Assembly (NCBI GenBank): GCA_041751795.1
Contig: JBGSWU010000082.1
Coordinates: forward strand, 1-5,967
From: JBBECJ01 sp041751795
GTDB taxonomy: Bacteria; Chloroflexota; Chloroflexia; Thermomicrobiales; CFX8
DNA: 5,967 nt
Reading direction: 5' to 3'
The position numbers were made by a program, and so were the translations under genes. Positions within the stretch are counted from its first letter, which is position 1. Every line of letters begins with the position of its first letter. Of this stretch, positions 5,244 to 5,967 are shown piece by piece. A model generated the notes under the pieces. It saw nothing but the letters and a program-made list of their open reading frames with translations, was not told where the DNA came from and did no database searches.

Positions 5244-5925
5244 GCTCTGTCCGTTCCGTTGTGAGCACCGAGCCAGACTCGCGTGCCGTCGGCTGAGGCT
5301 GATCGTCTTCGCGCAGGTAATACATCGCGTCCCAGATGACCGGGAGACCACGGATCACACATAGGGCCACTGACGAGTAGACCATCAGCCAGCCGATTGC
5401 GCGGATGCCCTGGTAGTCGAGGAAGAGATCGAGGATGCGACCGTCGCCTTCGGGTAATCGCCAGGCAACCATCCAGGCGAGGAAGACGAAGCCGATTGCT
5501 TTTGACCAACCATAGGCAGTTCGGCTGAACCGCGACGCCGTCAGGAACCAGGTGATCTTCGACCGCGCCATTGTCGATTCACCGAACGCCGTCTTCCCCT
5601 CGGTGAGCGCGACCGACCGGAGAACGTCCACGACAAATGAACGCGTCAACACGATCAGTGGAGCCCAAACGCCGACCATATGCATCTCGGCAAAGATCAC
5701 CCAGAGGGCATTTTCGACAACTCGATCTCCGGCAATGTCAAGAACGGCGCCGAGCTTGCTGGAAGAGTTTCGTCGTCGGGCGACCCAGCCATCGAGTCCA
5801 TCTCCAGCGAAGATAAACCCGATCATCGCCCCAGCGATGAGGATGACCCAGTAGTTGCCGGAATAAATCATCGCGATCGCGATGAAGAGCAACAGGACTC
5901 GTCCGATGGTGATGCTGTTAGCCAT
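5227..5925 (-). CDS. CDP-alcohol phosphatidyltransferase (PgsA/PI-phosphate synthase type)
   Basis: A 232-residue integral membrane enzyme that joins a CDP-activated lipid to an alcohol, releasing CMP. The signature D-x2-D-G-x2-A-R-x8-G-x3-D-x3-D is complete: D42, D45, G46, A49, R50, G59, D63 and D67, the metal-binding and catalytic set. Hydrophobic helices are visible at about 9-40, 72-108, 143-157 and 176-196, and a hydrophilic tail covers 205-232. The start MANSITIGRVLLLF is typical of the family. The alcohol (glycerol phosphate, inositol phosphate or other) cannot be fixed; the PatA-like neighbour favours an inositol lipid. The ATG at 5925 overlaps the TGA of an upstream frame (TGATG), and the next gene starts 17 nt inside its end, so the three are probably translationally coupled. 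Confidence 0.9.
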   Translation of the reverse strand: MANSITIGRVLLLFIAIAMIYSGNYWVILIAGAMIGFIFAGDGLDGWVARRRNSSSKLGAVLDIAGDRVVENALWVIFAEMHMVGVWAPLIVLTRSFVVDVLRSVALTEGKTAFGESTMARSKITWFLTASRFSRTAYGWSKAIGFVFLAWMVAWRLPEGDGRILDLFLDYQGIRAIGWLMVYSSVALCVIRGLPVIWDAMYYLREDDQPQPTARESGSVLTTERTERGEPA

Positions 5926-5966
5926 CAGGTTCCCGTCGTCATCCCCGCCTCACCCGAATACTCCGC
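5925..5966 (-). CDS. Partial C-terminus of an upstream gene in the lipid operon
   Basis: The last 13 codons (AEYSGEAGMTTGT) of a frame open to the right edge end in TGA at 5925-5927. Its final A is the first base of the phosphatidyltransferase ATG. Such a TGATG junction is typical of translationally coupled genes. Too little is present to name the product; in mycobacteria the gene in this position encodes a HIT-family protein, but nothing here tests that. Confidence 0.45.
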   Translation of the reverse strand, partial: AEYSGEAGMTTGT

Positions 5967-5967
5967 A

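Noticed and set aside
5244..5351. N-terminal extension of the acyltransferase to a start at 5351
   Set aside because: The 36 extra residues lie inside the phosphatidyltransferase coding sequence, are Arg/Ser/Cys rich and do not resemble the family. The GTG at 5243 gives a normal short operon overlap.
1..5967. Search for CRISPR arrays, tRNA or rRNA genes and insertion sequences
   Set aside because: No regularly spaced repeats, cloverleaf with a proper T-loop, rRNA-like stretch, transposase or flanking terminal inverted repeats could be seen.

Overview
The window looks like a moderately GC-rich bacterial chromosome, most likely from the phylum Chloroflexota and possibly a Thermomicrobia/Sphaerobacter-type lineage. 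This rests mainly on the tandem 'YFPETGH...YW...FGYP...YFER.RFEFHP...LLGRLG' repeats at the end of the large secreted glycosidase, a repeat style I associate with secreted Chloroflexota proteins. The lipid gene pair at the right end also resembles actinobacterial and Thermomicrobia inositol-lipid loci. The lineage is an inference; there is no rRNA or other strong marker.

Layout, left to right. Bases 1-243 hold the start of a minus-strand gene of unknown function that runs off the left edge. Bases 373-2946 (minus) encode a secreted GH78-like six-hairpin glycosidase (alpha-L-rhamnosidase superfamily) with two C-terminal repeats. Bases 2947-3183 are non-coding apart from a bulged hairpin. Bases 3235-3477 (minus) encode an 80-residue SelW/Rdx-family thioredoxin-fold protein whose redox motif reads C-T-S-UGA. 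The UGA sits exactly at the selenocysteine position of the family's CxxU motif and is followed by a bacterial-SECIS-like hairpin; a rho-independent terminator lies just downstream. Across a 168-bp divergent region with a 10-bp inverted repeat is a YajQ-family gene (3646-4137, plus). Its stop codon interlocks with that of the convergent minus-strand acyltransferase gene (4134-5243). That gene overlaps the upstream CDP-alcohol phosphatidyltransferase gene (5227-5925, minus), which in turn is stop/start-coupled to the last codons of another gene leaving the window on the right.

How the parts may work together. The right-hand minus-strand cluster is a small phospholipid operon: the phosphatidyltransferase would build a phospholipid from a CDP-lipid and an alcohol, and the HtrB/PatA-like enzyme would acylate a lipid. 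The order matches the mycobacterial pgsA1-patA pair of phosphatidylinositol mannoside synthesis. The remaining genes have no evident common pathway. The most noteworthy item is the probable selenoprotein, which conventional gene calling misses because the UGA is read as stop.
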